Source: Eubacteriales Family XIII. Incertae Sedis bacterium
GTDB taxonomy: Bacteria; Bacillota; Clostridia; Peptostreptococcales; Anaerovoracaceae
Direction: 5' to 3'
Length of the DNA: 21,814 nt
Assembly: GCA_031276775.1 (NCBI GenBank)
Contig: JAISML010000016.1
Span: 1-21,814, forward strand
Shown here: positions 21,805 through 21,814 of the stretch, in pieces
Layout: each line of letters opens with the position of its first letter
Position numbering within the stretch: the first letter of the stretch is position 1
The notes under the pieces: model-generated
Database searches by the model: none
Told to the model about the DNA's origin: nothing
Seen by the model: only the letters and a program-made list of their open reading frames with translations
Program-made: the position numbers and the translations under genes

Positions 21805-21814
21805 ACCGTTCCCT

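Overview
The window looks like a chromosomal segment from a fairly GC-rich member of the Bacillota (Clostridia-like). This rests on strong GGAGG-type ribosome binding sites, a PyrK/PyrD type 1B dihydroorotate dehydrogenase pair, a type 2 PyrF, and several ATGA/GTGA stop-start overlaps. I see no rRNA, tRNA, CRISPR array, transposase or phage gene. The genus cannot be fixed from the sequence alone.

Layout. (1) 1-1571, plus strand: the 3' part of an NMT1/THI5-like solute-binding protein and its NitT/TauT-type ATPase, separated by a four-copy 14-bp tandem repeat. (2) 1643-8232, minus strand: a pyrimidine operon in the order pyrB-pyrI-pyrC-pyrF-pyrK-pyrD-pyrE. It carries every step from carbamoyl phosphate to UMP; only carbamoyl-phosphate synthase is missing from the window. 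A promoter and a leader of about 280 nt with an intrinsic terminator precede pyrB. (3) 8243-12178, minus strand: a cluster of an endonuclease III-superfamily DNA glycosylase, a small PLDc_N-like membrane protein, an ABC-2 ATPase and permease, a nitroreductase and a DUF554 membrane protein. (4) 12356-16101, plus strand: a promoter with an operator-like set of CTAAC half-sites, a radical SAM/SPASM protein lacking its N-terminal half, and a MacB/FtsX-type ABC exporter. (5) 16149-18292: a PaaI-like thioesterase (minus) and a CCA tRNA nucleotidyltransferase (plus), divergent, each with a recognisable promoter. (6) 18398-21804, minus strand: an OmpR-type response regulator, its histidine kinase and a membrane-anchored polysaccharide deacetylase. 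The deacetylase has a long leader with competing hairpins and an 11-bp-spaced direct repeat near its promoter.

The best candidates for something undescribed are regulatory. They are the pyr leader, where an open reading frame runs through the terminator into pyrB; the deacetylase leader, where two identical strands compete for one partner; and the decapitated radical SAM gene placed under a new-looking promoter beside an exporter. At protein level, PyrK carries a 35-residue insertion inside its iron-sulfur cysteine cluster. I did not find a convincing complete novel defence or biosynthetic system.
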